Origin: Paenibacillus sp. FJAT-29882
GTDB lineage: Bacteria > Bacillota > Bacilli > Bacillales > DSM-1321
Assembly (NCBI RefSeq): GCF_001510645.1
Contig: NZ_LMVB01000001.1
Span: 1,681,806-1,745,805, forward strand
DNA length: 64,000 nt
Direction of reading: 5' to 3'
This document shows positions 24,889 to 33,566 of this stretch, piece by piece. Each line of letters begins with the position of its first letter. Positions within the stretch are counted from its first letter, which is position 1. The notes under the pieces were generated by a model. That model did no database searches, was not told the DNA's origin, and saw nothing but the letters and a program-made list of their open reading frames with translations. The translations under genes and the position numbers were made by a program.

Positions 24889-25142
24889 AACGCCTCCAAG
24901 TTCCTCTATTGATTTTTAAAAGTAGAAACATCTATCCCCTTAAATATAATTGTACTTAGTAACAGTCAGCTAACATTTTTTATCCCTTATCAATTAAACG
25001 GCTGCCATAAATGGACAGCCGTTTAATTGATAAGTCTGCTTATTACCTGTCAGATATTCAATACTTGCAGCATGCACTCATTTCATTTTGTGCCATTTCA
25101 CATCGAGATTCATCAATCATCTTTTAAAAATAAACATGAATA
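24889..25142. other. Intergenic region with a long palindrome
   Basis: Contains an 18-bp stem-loop: TTATCAATTAAACGGCTG (from about 24987) pairs with CAGCCGTTTAATTGATAA (ending about 25033) across about 12 nt. Without a T-run it may be a processed hairpin or terminator of the P450 gene. No ORF. Confidence 0.5.
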
Positions 25143-25143
25143 G

Positions 25144-25264
25144 AGGCTGTCCCAAACACAAATCTGACCTTGCTCTTAATAAATAGTAAATCGTGTTACA
25201 TACACTTGAATGAAAACTATTTATTAGAGCTTAATAGTCTGACTTATTGATTTTAGGACAACCA
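25144..25264. mobile_element. MITE-like inverted repeat, about 120 bp
   Basis: The ends read AGGCTGTCCCAAACACAAAT and the complement of GGTTGTCCTAAAATCAATAA. The arms continue inward, with GCTCTTAATAAATAGT at about 25174 matched by ACTATTTATTAGAGC at about 25218. The whole can fold as one long imperfect hairpin with no ORF, ends starting GGCTGTCC, typical of miniature elements moved by a transposase acting in trans. Confidence 0.55.
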
Positions 25265-25391
25265 TTTCTTTCTATATGCGATTGTTCGATACACATTATT
25301 TACATTATTAACTTCAGAACCTTTTTCTTTAGTTCTACTGCAGGATTAGCGATAAGTTTTGCTTACATTCAGCTCTTAATTATTCCATCAT

Positions 25392-25598
25392 GTGGAAAAT
25401 CGCTTTCTGAATAATCATCAAGTTCCTTTAGATATACAAAGAAATTGGAATATACAAGTATTCCCATTCCTAAATATTCCAGCACAGGATCGACGTGACT
25501 CTTACTCGTTGTATATAGCATATACATGGATCAGCCCTCCTTTTGCTAATTGGCAGAACCTCATCATATATGCCTTAGACTTATTGGTTAATAAATAA
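25392..25598 (+). other. Short ORF of doubtful status
   Basis: A 68-codon reading frame (MENRFLNNHQVPLDIQRN ...) without a good ribosome binding site. The residue pattern is protein-like in the middle, but I cannot link it to a family. It may be debris of a former gene. Confidence 0.25.
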
Positions 25599-25705
25599 CA
25601 GGCAGCCATTTAGTAATTTGATCAGATACATCACAGGTGTTTCTTAGAGCTGTATAGCCACTTTTAGAAGCCCAATTATTCTTTTATTCCTACGTGTAGA
25701 TAGGC

Positions 25706-25855
25706 TTACTGAGGCATAAACACCACGACAACTTGTCCAACTCTATAATCTGAAGTATTCGGCACTAATAACACCTCTACTAAAATATGTTTCCTTATCA
25801 TATCGGATTGGACAATCATCATAATCTTCAAAATAAATCGATCAGGCATGGACAT
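25706..25855 (-). other. Short minus-strand ORF, possible gene remnant
   Basis: A 49-codon ATG ORF (MSMPDRFILKIMMIVQSD, then HILVEVLLVPNTSDYRVGQ) ending at 25706. The second half alternates hydrophobic residues as in a beta-sheet protein. No clear ribosome binding site is seen and the family is unknown. Confidence 0.3.
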
Positions 25856-25965
25856 AAATCAGCTGATTAGAGCAAAAACCTTAGATGAAACCTAAGCTCT
25901 GACAAGATGGATTCGTTAAACTTAATTAACATAAATAACCTAATGGACACATCCACCAAAAAAAT

Positions 25966-25998
25966 AAAAACGCGAAGTCATAATCCCTTCGCGTTTTT
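25966..25998. terminator. Terminator of map
   Basis: AAAAACGCGAAG and CTTCGCGTTTTT form a perfect 12-bp stem with a 9-nt loop, 4 nt past the map stop codon. Confidence 0.88.
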
Positions 25999-26002
25999 CA
26001 CA

Positions 26003-26752
26003 TTAATCTTGGTTTGTAAAAATAAATGGACCTTCTTTTGTAATGACAATCGTGTGTTCATATTGAGCGGATAGCTTACCATCAGCTGTTCTTGCTGTCC
26101 AGCCGTTGCTATCCATTTTACAATGCCATGTTCCAGCATTCAGCATTGGTTCTATCGTAATGGTCATACCTTCCTTTAAACGAGTTCCTTTACCTGATTT
26201 CCCGTAATGAAGTACAGTCGGCTCTTCATGCATTGTTTTTCCGATACCATGACCGGTAAAATCGCGTACGACAGAGAACTTTTCACCTTCAGCATACGAT
26301 TGAATAGCGTGACCGATATCCCCTAATCTGTTGCCGACTACAGCCGCTTCAATACCCTTATATAAAGCCGTTTTTGTCACATCTAATAATTTCTGTGTTT
26401 CTTCAGTTACTTCACCAACTGCATAAGTCCAAGCAGAGTCAGCTAATCCACCGTTCAATCGTACAACCATATCAATCGTAACGATATCCCCGTTCTCTAA
26501 TGGCTTATCTGTAGGGAAACCGTGGCAGACTTCATCATTTACGGAAGCACATGTTGCATACGGGTACCCTTGGTAGCCTTTTTGTTCAGGTGTAGCCCCA
26601 TTATCAGTTAGGAATTTTTCAACAAATTTTTCAATATCCATAGGTGTAATGCCGGGTTTAATCATTTTTGCAATTTCTTTATGAGTAGCTGCTAATAACT
26701 TACCAGCTTCATGCATTTTTTCTATTTCGCGTTCACTTTTTAATGTAATCAT
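26003..26752 (-). CDS. map: Type I methionine aminopeptidase
   Basis: 249 aa. It removes the initiator methionine from nascent proteins. All metal ligands are present: Asp94 (TIDMVV), Asp105 (LADSAWT), His168 (TGHGIG), Glu201 (IEPML) and Glu232 (QYEHT), with His77 in CHGFP. The N-terminus has no zinc-finger or SH3 extension, so it is the short bacterial form. Position away from the ribosomal-protein cluster suggests it is a second, YflG-like copy, with the essential one elsewhere. It starts at ATG 26752 after GAGGATTG. Confidence 0.93.
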   Translation of the reverse strand: MITLKSEREIEKMHEAGKLLAATHKEIAKMIKPGITPMDIEKFVEKFLTDNGATPEQKGYQGYPYATCASVNDEVCHGFPTDKPLENGDIVTIDMVVRLNGGLADSAWTYAVGEVTEETQKLLDVTKTALYKGIEAAVVGNRLGDIGHAIQSYAEGEKFSVVRDFTGHGIGKTMHEEPTVLHYGKSGKGTRLKEGMTITIEPMLNAGTWHCKMDSNGWTARTADGKLSAQYEHTIVITKEGPFIFTNQD

Positions 26753-26858
26753 GACAATCCTCTTTCATTTAAAATCTTATTTCAGTTGCCGCTCAGGCAA
26801 TCCCTCCTTATCATATGCCTTTTCCTCTATAAAAAGCAACAAAAAGCCCGGTGAAAAT

Positions 26859-26900
26859 CACAGAGTTAATAATTGAACGGCCTCATCAAACTCTGTGACA
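26859..26900. other. Hairpin upstream of map
   Basis: TCACAGAGTT and AACTCTGTGA form a 10-bp stem about 22 nt apart. It lies between map and the YyaL remnant and might be the terminator of the lost yyaL gene. Confidence 0.4.
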
Positions 26901-26907
26901 GGTTGAT

Positions 26908-27330
26908 CTCAGCTAAAATTCTCACAAATATAAATACCTTCTATCTCGTACCCTTCAGCAATAGGTGCAAATTCACTCAATTTATTGCTTGAATCCCCTG
27001 CCAAATATATGACTTCTGGGTAAAAGTCCTGTTGTAGTTTTTTAGAAAAGCTGCTTCTTTATCTCCTGTTAAAATCACAACTTCCTTCATACTCATTTGT
27101 GAAGTCAAACAAGCGTCAAAAATACATACAGCGGCCAAACCACCATGTCCTGCTATCACCTGACAAATCAGCCATATGCACCGCACCAATATCCGGCCGC
27201 TCCTCACGATCCACTTTGATTGAAATAAATCTTTCATTTAATAGATCAGAGACTTCCTGATCTTCAAAACTTTCTTGTTTAATGACATGACGCCAATAAC
27301 AAGTACCCAGAATAACCACCAAACTATACT
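26908..27330 (-). pseudogene. yyaL: Thioredoxin-domain protein YyaL (DUF255) remnant
   Basis: On the minus strand it starts with the thioredoxin-like N-terminal segment ([34 protein letters not shown]), but CxWC has become CYWRH. It then jumps, after frame changes, to the C-terminal segment ([28 protein letters not shown], then EGIYICENF before a stop). The normal family length is about 680 aa. Some 500 internal residues, including the catalytic glycosidase-like domain, are deleted. Confidence 0.75.
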
Positions 27331-27726
27331 TAAATGATACATACTACGATTTCTATTATATTTGTTGCTTAAGTGCAATTTACTTATTCTATCAAGGTTA
27401 ATTGTAAAATATGTAATATTATCTTGCTCAAAAAGAATATTCTTAGATGCTGGCTGACAAGACGAAATAAAAAAAGAACGAATTTTGTCCGCTCCTTTCC
27501 TTTTAAAAAAGCGATATTCAATTTTTATTACGAATATACGTTAAATGAAACAAGCAAGTTTTCTTTTCCTGTTTGATATGAATCTGTTCAAAGTTAACTA
27601 CAATTCATTAAACAAACATTCACTCCTGTTTATTAAGTAATATCATCTTCATACCTTCTAAAATACTTGGTTTTCTATCTTTTCTACCTTCACTCTGTTA
27701 AACTTGATTAAAGCGAGGTGTTATTA
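27331..27726. other. Gene-free stretch
   Basis: About 390 AT-rich nucleotides between the YyaL remnant and the small HTH gene. I see no ORF, repeat or clear promoter. Confidence 0.4.
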
Positions 27727-27942
27727 TTGGCTATTTATAAAGCAAGAAAAAGCAATCTTACGGCTCTTTTAAACAAAAGTGATATAGATTTTAAAACACT
27801 TTCTGAAAATACAGGTATCTCTATTGAGAAGTTATCAGACTTTAACAACAAGACAGTGATGAATATTAATACAGCAATGACGATCTCAAAAGAAATCGGC
27901 TGCACGATGGAAGATCTATATAAATGGACCAAAACAGAATGA
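27727..27942 (+). CDS. Small XRE-type helix-turn-helix protein
   Basis: 71 aa from TTG 27727, chosen because GAGGTG lies 7 nt upstream; an in-frame GTG at 27718 would put the start inside that site. The chain is a single HTH domain: LTALLNKSDIDFKTLSENTG (helices 1-2), ISIEKLSDFNN (recognition helix) and INTAMTISKEIGCTMEDLYKW, the typical Cro/CI C-terminal helices. It probably binds DNA as a dimer. No partner gene adjoins it except the SASP gene 93 nt further on. Confidence 0.75.
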   Translation: MAIYKARKSNLTALLNKSDIDFKTLSENTGISIEKLSDFNNKTVMNINTAMTISKEIGCTMEDLYKWTKTE

Positions 27943-28035
27943 TTAATTTCATTCTTTTTTTATGTATAAAACTCTCCTACTAACACAAACTATTTTTGCA
28001 ACACCATATTCTAAAATTCTAAGGAGATGTACATC

Positions 28036-28236
28036 ATGACAAGTAACAACAGTAATAATTTAGTTGTTCCAGGAGTACAACAAGCATTAGATCAAATGAA
28101 ATATGAAATTGCGCAAGAATTCGGAGTTACATTAGGAGCTGAAACAACCTCACGCGCCAATGGATCTGTAGGTGGAGAAATTACAAAACGTTTAGTACAA
28201 ATGGCTGAACAACAACTTGGTGGATATACCCGCTAA
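28036..28236 (+). CDS. Alpha/beta-type small acid-soluble spore protein
   Basis: 66 aa from ATG 28036 (AAGGAG at 28021-28026). It binds and protects DNA in the dormant spore. Family signatures are [11 protein letters not shown], with the GPR protease site EIAxEFG at about residues 23-30, and the C-terminal [16 protein letters not shown]. It is expressed from a forespore (SigG) promoter, which I could not place firmly. It shows the host is a spore-former. Confidence 0.95.
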   Translation: MTSNNSNNLVVPGVQQALDQMKYEIAQEFGVTLGAETTSRANGSVGGEITKRLVQMAEQQLGGYTR

Positions 28237-28262
28237 TATTTAACTGATATAAAATGTTATTG

Positions 28263-28297
28263 ATGAGGAGAGACTTGCTTCTGACCTTCTCTCCTCT
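28263..28297 (+). terminator. Terminator of the SASP gene
   Basis: GAGGAGAGA-CTTGCTTCTGACCT-TCTCTCCTC, followed by TTATG. A 9-bp stem about 25 nt after the SASP stop. Confidence 0.6.
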
Positions 28298-28299
28298 TA

Positions 28300-28588
28300 T
28301 GTATATACCTATAGAAACACTGGTCTTATTCAGTAAATTTACTAATAAAAATGACCCAATTCTCTTAAAATACTCTGTTATTTCTTTCTCTTCTGTCAAA
28401 TTAAACACATAAACAGCCCTCTTGCCTTTTAGCATATCTAAAGAGGTTTTCTTTATGTAAAAGAGGCCCTGATTCATTGTAATATTGTAGGGTCGCAAAT
28501 TTTTAGAATGTGCTAACATACTTACTATAGTTGTCTTGCTCTTTTGTTTATTCTTGGTATTCTGGATGGTTATGTCGCTTACATCCAA
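28300..28588 (-). other. Doubtful minus-strand ORF after the TPR gene
   Basis: An open frame from 28588 to 28181 would overlap both the TPR gene (40 nt) and the end of the SASP gene, so it is unlikely to be real as a whole. The middle (KRAVYVFNLTEEKEITEYF) looks protein-like and may be debris. Family unknown. Confidence 0.25.
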
Positions 28589-29462
28589 ACAAATAGCAAG
28601 CCCCAGTTATTGAAATTTCAAATTCCATCAAAGGGATATGTCCAGATGAAATGAGTTCAACCATATTTTCGTATTTGTTTTTCTCTTCAAGTAATTGTGT
28701 AATGTGTGCTTCTTTATCGTTTTTTGTCCAATTTTCTTCACATTCTTCTTCATGAGCATCTTTAATTTCTTCGTCTTTTTGTTTAATGGCTTCATTTACG
28801 ACTTCATAAATGCGGGTGATATTTCTTGTGTGGAAGAGGGAATAAATAAATCGACTAATCCAATAAGGGTCTTTCCAGTAATCTTTCCACCCTTTTTCAA
28901 ACCAATATATCGCTTCATTGAAACAATCCAACTCAACATACAAGTCGGCAATCTCAATTTCTCCTACAAATTCATCCGCTTCTACCATGAACGCATCTAG
29001 CTTCTCTCTCGCTTCTGTTTTCTTTCCAAGCTCAATTAAACATTTGACATGACTGTACATGGCTGAATCAGAATTACCAGCAACTCGTAGGAAATAGTCT
29101 GAAGCTTCCTTCACGTCCTTAAGACGATATCTTGCTATAGCTAAATTATGATAAGCTTCATTAGATGGCTGAATCCATATGGACTTCAGGAATGCGTCTG
29201 AGGCAAGTTGCCACTTTTTTTGTTTACTATAAATCTCCCCTAATAAGTTATAAGGAAAATAAGAGAGCGGATTCATATGAATGACTTCTTTGATTAATTC
29301 AAGGGCCTTTTCATCATCCTCTTCTTCATAGCTGTACATCCAGGCAAGATTATTTAGGGATTGTATATTTCTCGATTCTTTTACTGCCTTTTGAAAAAAG
29401 CTTAAAGCTTCTTCATATTCATTTTTCTCAAAAAAATCAAGAGCCTTTTTGTTGATATTCAA
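28548..29462 (-). CDS. Tetratricopeptide-repeat protein
   Basis: 304 aa. TPR units are visible from residue 2 (ALDFFEKNEYEEALSFFQKAV), about 38 (LNNLAWMYSYEEEDDEKALEL), about 70 (YNLLGEIYSKQKKWQLASDAF) and about 104 (YHNLAIARYRLKDVKEASDYF). They form a scaffold for protein binding. The C-terminus is acidic and coiled-coil-like (about 225-265), ending with a Cys/His-bearing tail (GACYLFGCKRHNHPEYQE). Cytoplasmic. Partner unknown. Confidence 0.8.
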   Translation of the reverse strand: MNINKKALDFFEKNEYEEALSFFQKAVKESRNIQSLNNLAWMYSYEEEDDEKALELIKEVIHMNPLSYFPYNLLGEIYSKQKKWQLASDAFLKSIWIQPSNEAYHNLAIARYRLKDVKEASDYFLRVAGNSDSAMYSHVKCLIELGKKTEAREKLDAFMVEADEFVGEIEIADLYVELDCFNEAIYWFEKGWKDYWKDPYWISRFIYSLFHTRNITRIYEVVNEAIKQKDEEIKDAHEEECEENWTKNDKEAHITQLLEEKNKYENMVELISSGHIPLMEFEISITGACYLFGCKRHNHPEYQE

Positions 29463-29578
29463 TTATGCTCTCCCCTATTTTTGATAATTTCTATTATAGA
29501 ACATATTAACCAGCTTCGAAGTTGGTTAATCTTTCCCTAATTTGAAACAAAACAAGTCGCGGATTCCCAAAAAAATGT

Positions 29579-31078
29579 TTAAGAAAAATCCGAAAGGCGA
29601 TGAAATAGCTCTTTATTCTGTTGGTAAGCCGATTTGTAGTATTGATACATGTCGTTGTACATACGAACATCTTCTGGATGTGGGACAACTGGTTCATCAC
29701 TAAATTTGATAATCGCTTGGCACGCTTCTTGAATAGATGGATAAGCTTGAACACCAACTCCTGCAATGATTGCTGCACCTACACAGGCTTGTTCTTCTTG
29801 ACTTACTTTGTAAATTTCTTGATTTAAAATATTAGCTTGTATTTGCATCCAAACATCACTACGTGCCCCACCACCAGATGCAATGAAGGTATCCATTTTT
29901 GTATCGAGACTTTTGATAATTTCAACTGAATCTCTTAGAGCAAATACTACTCCTTCCATCACTGCACGGATAAGATGTGCTTGAGAATGATTTAGTACTA
30001 GCCCTAAAAATGTTCCACGCGCAGAAGAATCCATATGTGGAGTACGTTCACCTGTCAAATATGGCAAAAATAACAACCCTTCACTTCCCGGATTGACGCT
30101 TTTCGCTAACTCATTTATTTCCTGATAAGGCATATTCGATAGTATTTTTTCATTTAACCAGCTTAAAGATAAACCAGCAGCCAAACTTGCTCCCATAATG
30201 TTCCAGGTCCCAGGGACGGCATTACAGAAGGTATGGGTTCTCATCTGTTTATCATATTTAGGTTCTGCGATCACTGAAAAAACTTGCCCACCGGTACCAA
30301 TTGTTAAAGAAACTTGACCTGCTTCTACAATGCCGTTTCCGACCGATTGCATCGGTTGATCCCCTCCCCCATAAACGACTGGTGTTCCTTTGTATAATCC
30401 TGTTTCTTTCGCGGTTTCTTCTGTTACTTCACCAGCAATATCAAATGGATTGTTCACATTTGGATAGAAATCACGATTCAATCCTATTGCTGAAATTAGT
30501 TCGTCCGACCAAATCAAATTCTTTGTATTAAACGCCAGCGTTGCAGATGCATCAGTCACATCTGTTCCAATTTCTCCAGTCATCATTAGTCGAATATAGT
30601 CTTTGGGCAACAGCACTTTATAAATTTTTTCATACGTCTCAGGTTCGTTTTGCTTAATCCATAGTAAGGAAGGAGTTTGGAATCCAGTAGATAGTGGATT
30701 TAAAGTAATTTCCCCTACATTATTTTTCCCTAACAACTCGTAAATCGAGTCTACTTCCCGCTGCGTTCTTTGATCTGACCATATAATGGCTGGGCGAATT
30801 ACTTGTAACTGTTTATCGATAAGTACCATACCGTGCATTTGCCCAGAGAAGCCTATTCCCTTTAACTCCTGCGATTGAATATGGGCATTGTTCAAAGCCT
30901 CCTTTATCGTCTGTACAGTTGACCTCCACCATCTTTTTGGATCTTGTTCCGCATATCCTTTATTTGGTATAGAAATTTCATAGTATGCTTGAGCAGAGCT
31001 TTTCATATTTCCATCGATATCGATTATGACCGTTTTTACACTGGATGTCCCCAAATCTATTCCCATTAAATAACTCAT
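29579..31078 (-). CDS. xylB: Xylulokinase (FGGY family)
   Basis: 499 aa, the length of B. subtilis XylB. It phosphorylates D-xylulose with ATP. The phosphate-1 motif MGIDLGTSSVKTVIID is at the N-terminus. GFSGQMHGMV (about 75) and IWSDQRT (about 99) carry substrate residues typical of xylulokinase. YGGGDQPMQSVGNG (about 237) and ASGGGARSDVWMQIQAN (about 400) are FGGY signatures. No xylA, transporter or regulator is next to it, so an orphan pentulose kinase with another substrate is possible. ATG 31078 follows GGGGAGTG. Confidence 0.85.
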   Translation of the reverse strand: MSYLMGIDLGTSSVKTVIIDIDGNMKSSAQAYYEISIPNKGYAEQDPKRWWRSTVQTIKEALNNAHIQSQELKGIGFSGQMHGMVLIDKQLQVIRPAIIWSDQRTQREVDSIYELLGKNNVGEITLNPLSTGFQTPSLLWIKQNEPETYEKIYKVLLPKDYIRLMMTGEIGTDVTDASATLAFNTKNLIWSDELISAIGLNRDFYPNVNNPFDIAGEVTEETAKETGLYKGTPVVYGGGDQPMQSVGNGIVEAGQVSLTIGTGGQVFSVIAEPKYDKQMRTHTFCNAVPGTWNIMGASLAAGLSLSWLNEKILSNMPYQEINELAKSVNPGSEGLLFLPYLTGERTPHMDSSARGTFLGLVLNHSQAHLIRAVMEGVVFALRDSVEIIKSLDTKMDTFIASGGGARSDVWMQIQANILNQEIYKVSQEEQACVGAAIIAGVGVQAYPSIQEACQAIIKFSDEPVVPHPEDVRMYNDMYQYYKSAYQQNKELFHRLSDFS

Positions 31079-31184
31079 TTTATACCATCACTCCCCAATC
31101 CAATAAATGAAGAAAGGCCCCTTTTCAATTAGCAGGTACCATTTTACTGTTGACAAAATAATGTCGAGCTTTTAGTGATTCCAT

Positions 31185-31762
31185 CTAAAGATTACCTGAA
31201 AATTTAGGAATAACAATCGCATTACAGGATTTTTCGTAAAATTCAAGAGGTCCAGCTTCACCTATAACTGAATACTCATAGCTTTTTTCTTTCATCTCAC
31301 TTAAACAATAGTGAAGCAAAGTATAACCTATTCCATGAATACGCTTTGATACGGATGTACCCATTGGACTAAATAATCCTTTTTTTCTTCAGACAACATC
31401 AAAGCAAGCAAACCCAACAATAATTCCATTTACGGCAGCAACATAAATTGGAATATTTTCTTCTTAAAACCCATTTTCAATAGATGCTAACCATCCATTT
31501 CCAAATTCCTTTTTCACAAAAAGTTCTAATGCTGCTGCATCATCTTGTTCTGCTTTTCTAAAAATTATTTCACTGGGAGTAAATTCAGGAAAGGTATAAT
31601 TTTTCAATGAAACAATCATATCCCTCTGGGAAGTTATGATGTCAAGAATCTTTGAAACATCCAATCCCTCTATAACTGAACTTGTCGCAGGGTCTTTTAA
31701 ATCAAAAAGAGCTTTTATTAATATTCCTTCATTTATATAAACCTAATTGAATCGTTTCATCC
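31185..31762 (-). pseudogene. GNAT acetyltransferase with three in-frame stops
   Basis: One reading frame on the minus strand runs from ATG 31762 to TAG 31185. It contains a TAG after codon 5, a TAA after WLASIENGF (about 31464) and a TGA after VGFACFDVV (about 31391). The protein between is a GNAT fold: IIFRKAEQDDAAALELFV, the acetyl-CoA site FSPMGTSVSKRIHGIGYTLL and FYEKSCNAIVIP. There are no frameshifts, only nonsense changes, so the loss looks recent. The three stop codons differ, which argues against recoding. Confidence 0.75.
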
Positions 31763-31784
31763 GTTTATATGCATTCCCCAATAC

Positions 31785-32074
31785 CTATTTAGTTGATAGA
31801 GAAATATTCATGCTAAAAGGATGAAATCGCATACCTTGTTCATCAAAGTCAAAATTCATTTCTTTGCTCGTTCAATTAAAATATCAAAAAGATATGGGTA
31901 ATTAATAAATAGTTCTGCACAAGCTCCTGTCCTCTCAAGTGATGTACCTATTAACAAATGAATTGGATAGACAATATTGTTTGTTTTTTTAGCTTCTAGT
32001 TCTACAAATTTAATTATTCTTAATGAGCGATCGGAAAACTTAATATTAGTTAAATCCGCATCAACAAGCATCAT
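31785..32074 (-). pseudogene. Clp N-terminal-domain protein, broken
   Basis: The 72-codon frame (DLTNIKFSDRSLRIIKFVEL, IVYPIHLLIGTSLER) is one Clp-N repeat, the adaptor-binding domain of Clp ATPases. After a TGA at 31856 the coding sense goes on in another frame (MNFDFDEQGMRFHPFSM) to a stop at about 31787. No AAA+ module follows, so it may descend from a stand-alone Clp-N protein. Confidence 0.5.
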
Positions 32075-32336
32075 ATATTCACTCCACTATAACGTTTATT
32101 TATTAATTCGTGACATATATAAATATTCCTTTTAAGATAAAGTCTTTTCGGCATTCCTTGCTCAATTACTTGCTCTGATATTTAGATAAGTTGAGCAAAG
32201 TTTAACAGAATTTTATACATAATCAACATTGATCCATTCACCTTATAAAATTGATATTGCGGCTTCCATCAGTGTGCTTTTACCATTTTCTCTTCGACTA
32301 AAACGCATCTTCATGTCACTTTTTTTGATTTTTCTG

Positions 32337-32362
32337 GTTTTAAAAAGCATAGTGAATGGTAT
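32337..32362 (+). promoter_or_regulatory. Candidate SigB promoter
   Basis: GTTTTA (consensus GTTTAA) lies 14 nt before TGGTAT (consensus GGGTAT or GGGAAT), about 35 nt before the gene for a 17M-type general stress protein. Spacing and boxes fit SigB of Bacillus. Confidence 0.6.
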
Positions 32363-32397
32363 TAACAGTATAAACAGATGATTGGAGGAGGATAAAA

Positions 32398-32895
32398 ATG
32401 AGAAGAAAAGTATATGGGATTTTTAATTCGGATGTAGAAGTAGTAAAGGCAATTAATGAACTGAAGTCAAAAGGGTATGCTGGAAACGAAATTCTGGTTG
32501 TGGCAGATAAGGAAGATCAATTGGACTTTGTCACCAACAATCTGACAACAGATGTGAATGTTGTGGCGGACGAGCATCGAGATGAATCATTGATGGCAAA
32601 AGTAAAGAATTTCTTTATAGGAGAAGATGATTCGCTCACTGAGCAACTTGTCACTTTGGGTTTAACTGATCGCGATGCAGCTGATTATTCGATTAATGTA
32701 AAATCCGGAAAAATCTTGGTCCTTATCGAAGAAAACAATGACATTGGAATCGGGTTAAATCAATCGCATTCAACCAATCATCAAAATGGTCCATCAGGTG
32801 AAATTATTGATGAGTCCAGTAAATTAAAAGAGCCTAAATTTCATGGAACAGTACGTCAAGGTGATATCAGGGGTGCTGAATTTAATCGGAAATAA
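32398..32895 (+). CDS. General stress protein 17M-like (YflT domain)
   Basis: 165 aa, start ATG 32398 after TTGGAGGAGG. The N-terminal ~110 residues match the YflT/GSP17M heat-induced stress domain: VYGIFNSDVEVVKAINELKS, GYAGNEILVVADKED and DAADYSINVKSGKILVLIE. The C-terminal ~50 residues are a hydrophilic, disordered-looking tail. Members of this family are part of the SigB general stress regulon, and a candidate SigB promoter is seen upstream. Molecular function is not known. Confidence 0.85.
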   Translation: MRRKVYGIFNSDVEVVKAINELKSKGYAGNEILVVADKEDQLDFVTNNLTTDVNVVADEHRDESLMAKVKNFFIGEDDSLTEQLVTLGLTDRDAADYSINVKSGKILVLIEENNDIGIGLNQSHSTNHQNGPSGEIIDESSKLKEPKFHGTVRQGDIRGAEFNRK

Positions 32896-32911
32896 ACTAA
32901 TAGATAGTTAA

Positions 32912-32954
32912 AAAATGTGAGAGGAGGAGGTTTACACCTCCTCCTCTCACATTT
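32912..32954. terminator. Strong terminator after the stress-protein gene
   Basis: A perfect 20-bp stem (AAAATGTGAGAGGAGGAGGT and its complement) with a 3-nt loop, followed by TTTTTTG. Confidence 0.9.
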
Positions 32955-33193
32955 TTTGTGAATGAATATGTAACTCTAAAAAATTTCATCGAAGTATTCT
33001 TTTAGATAAGGGAACATCCCCCTCTACTGCTCCCCCAACAATGAACGTTTTGATATTTGAATCCCACTTTTTAAGAATATCAGTTAGGAAAGTCTCCTCC
33101 TCCAAGGAAAGGCTTCAATTTTTCGTTATCGCCTCAGGTTACTGATCCTCTAATAGGGAAGATCATAAGAAAAAATTGATGGAGGGATAGGAT

Positions 33194-33310
33194 TGGTTTA
33201 TGTAGAAATAGCAGTGAAGCTTTTGGTAGGACTACTTGGTCTTATCATTGTAACGCGGCTGCTTGGAAAAAAAGAAATGTCGCAGCTTACCCCCTTTAAT
33301 ATTATGTGAT
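33194..33310 (+). pseudogene. YetF/DUF421 membrane protein, N-terminal remnant
   Basis: LVYVEIAVKLLVGLLGLIIV followed by TRLLGKKEMSQLTPFNIM and TGA. This is the first transmembrane helix and the conserved RxxGKKEMSQLTPF motif of the YetF family. The remaining ~180 residues are absent. The start TTG 33194 has GGAGGGATAGG before it, so a short product could still be made. Confidence 0.7.
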
Positions 33311-33356
33311 TGATAGTAAGGAAAAAGGACCAAGCCAAAACGATCATCCTTTTTAT

Positions 33357-33473
33357 TTTGGTACTTTTCTTCTTTTAACCGTAAGAATTACTTCTAAAAC
33401 GTCGATATTATCGTCCTGTCGGAGCTCCTCTAAAACTTCTTTATTTTTCACAATATTGTATGGACAGAAAGCA
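33357..33473 (-). pseudogene. C-terminal fragment of an unidentified gene
   Basis: The minus-strand reading CPYNIVKNKEVLEELRQDDN and IDVLEVILTVKRRKVPK ends at TAA 33357. It is coding-like but has no start, and the family is not recognised. Confidence 0.35.
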
Positions 33474-33566
33474 AAAAAGAATCAGCCATTTAGATAACAA
33501 GATTAATTCCTATAATTCCCCATTCCATTACGCTGTTTTTTTATGATTAATTAACTTCGTCTTTCA

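Noticed and set aside
28181..28588. 135-codon minus-strand ORF
   Set aside because: It overlaps the SASP gene and the TPR gene and has no ribosome binding site; only its middle part is kept as a doubtful entry.
31185..31762. Stop-codon recoding as an explanation of in-frame stops
   Set aside because: TAG, TAA and TGA all occur inside one frame, and other genes use all three as normal terminators.
32255..32320. P-loop fragment (RRENGKSTLMEAAIS) on the minus strand
   Set aside because: It is under 25 residues and lacks the expected Gly-Lys spacing of a full Walker A, so it is too weak to list as a pseudogene.
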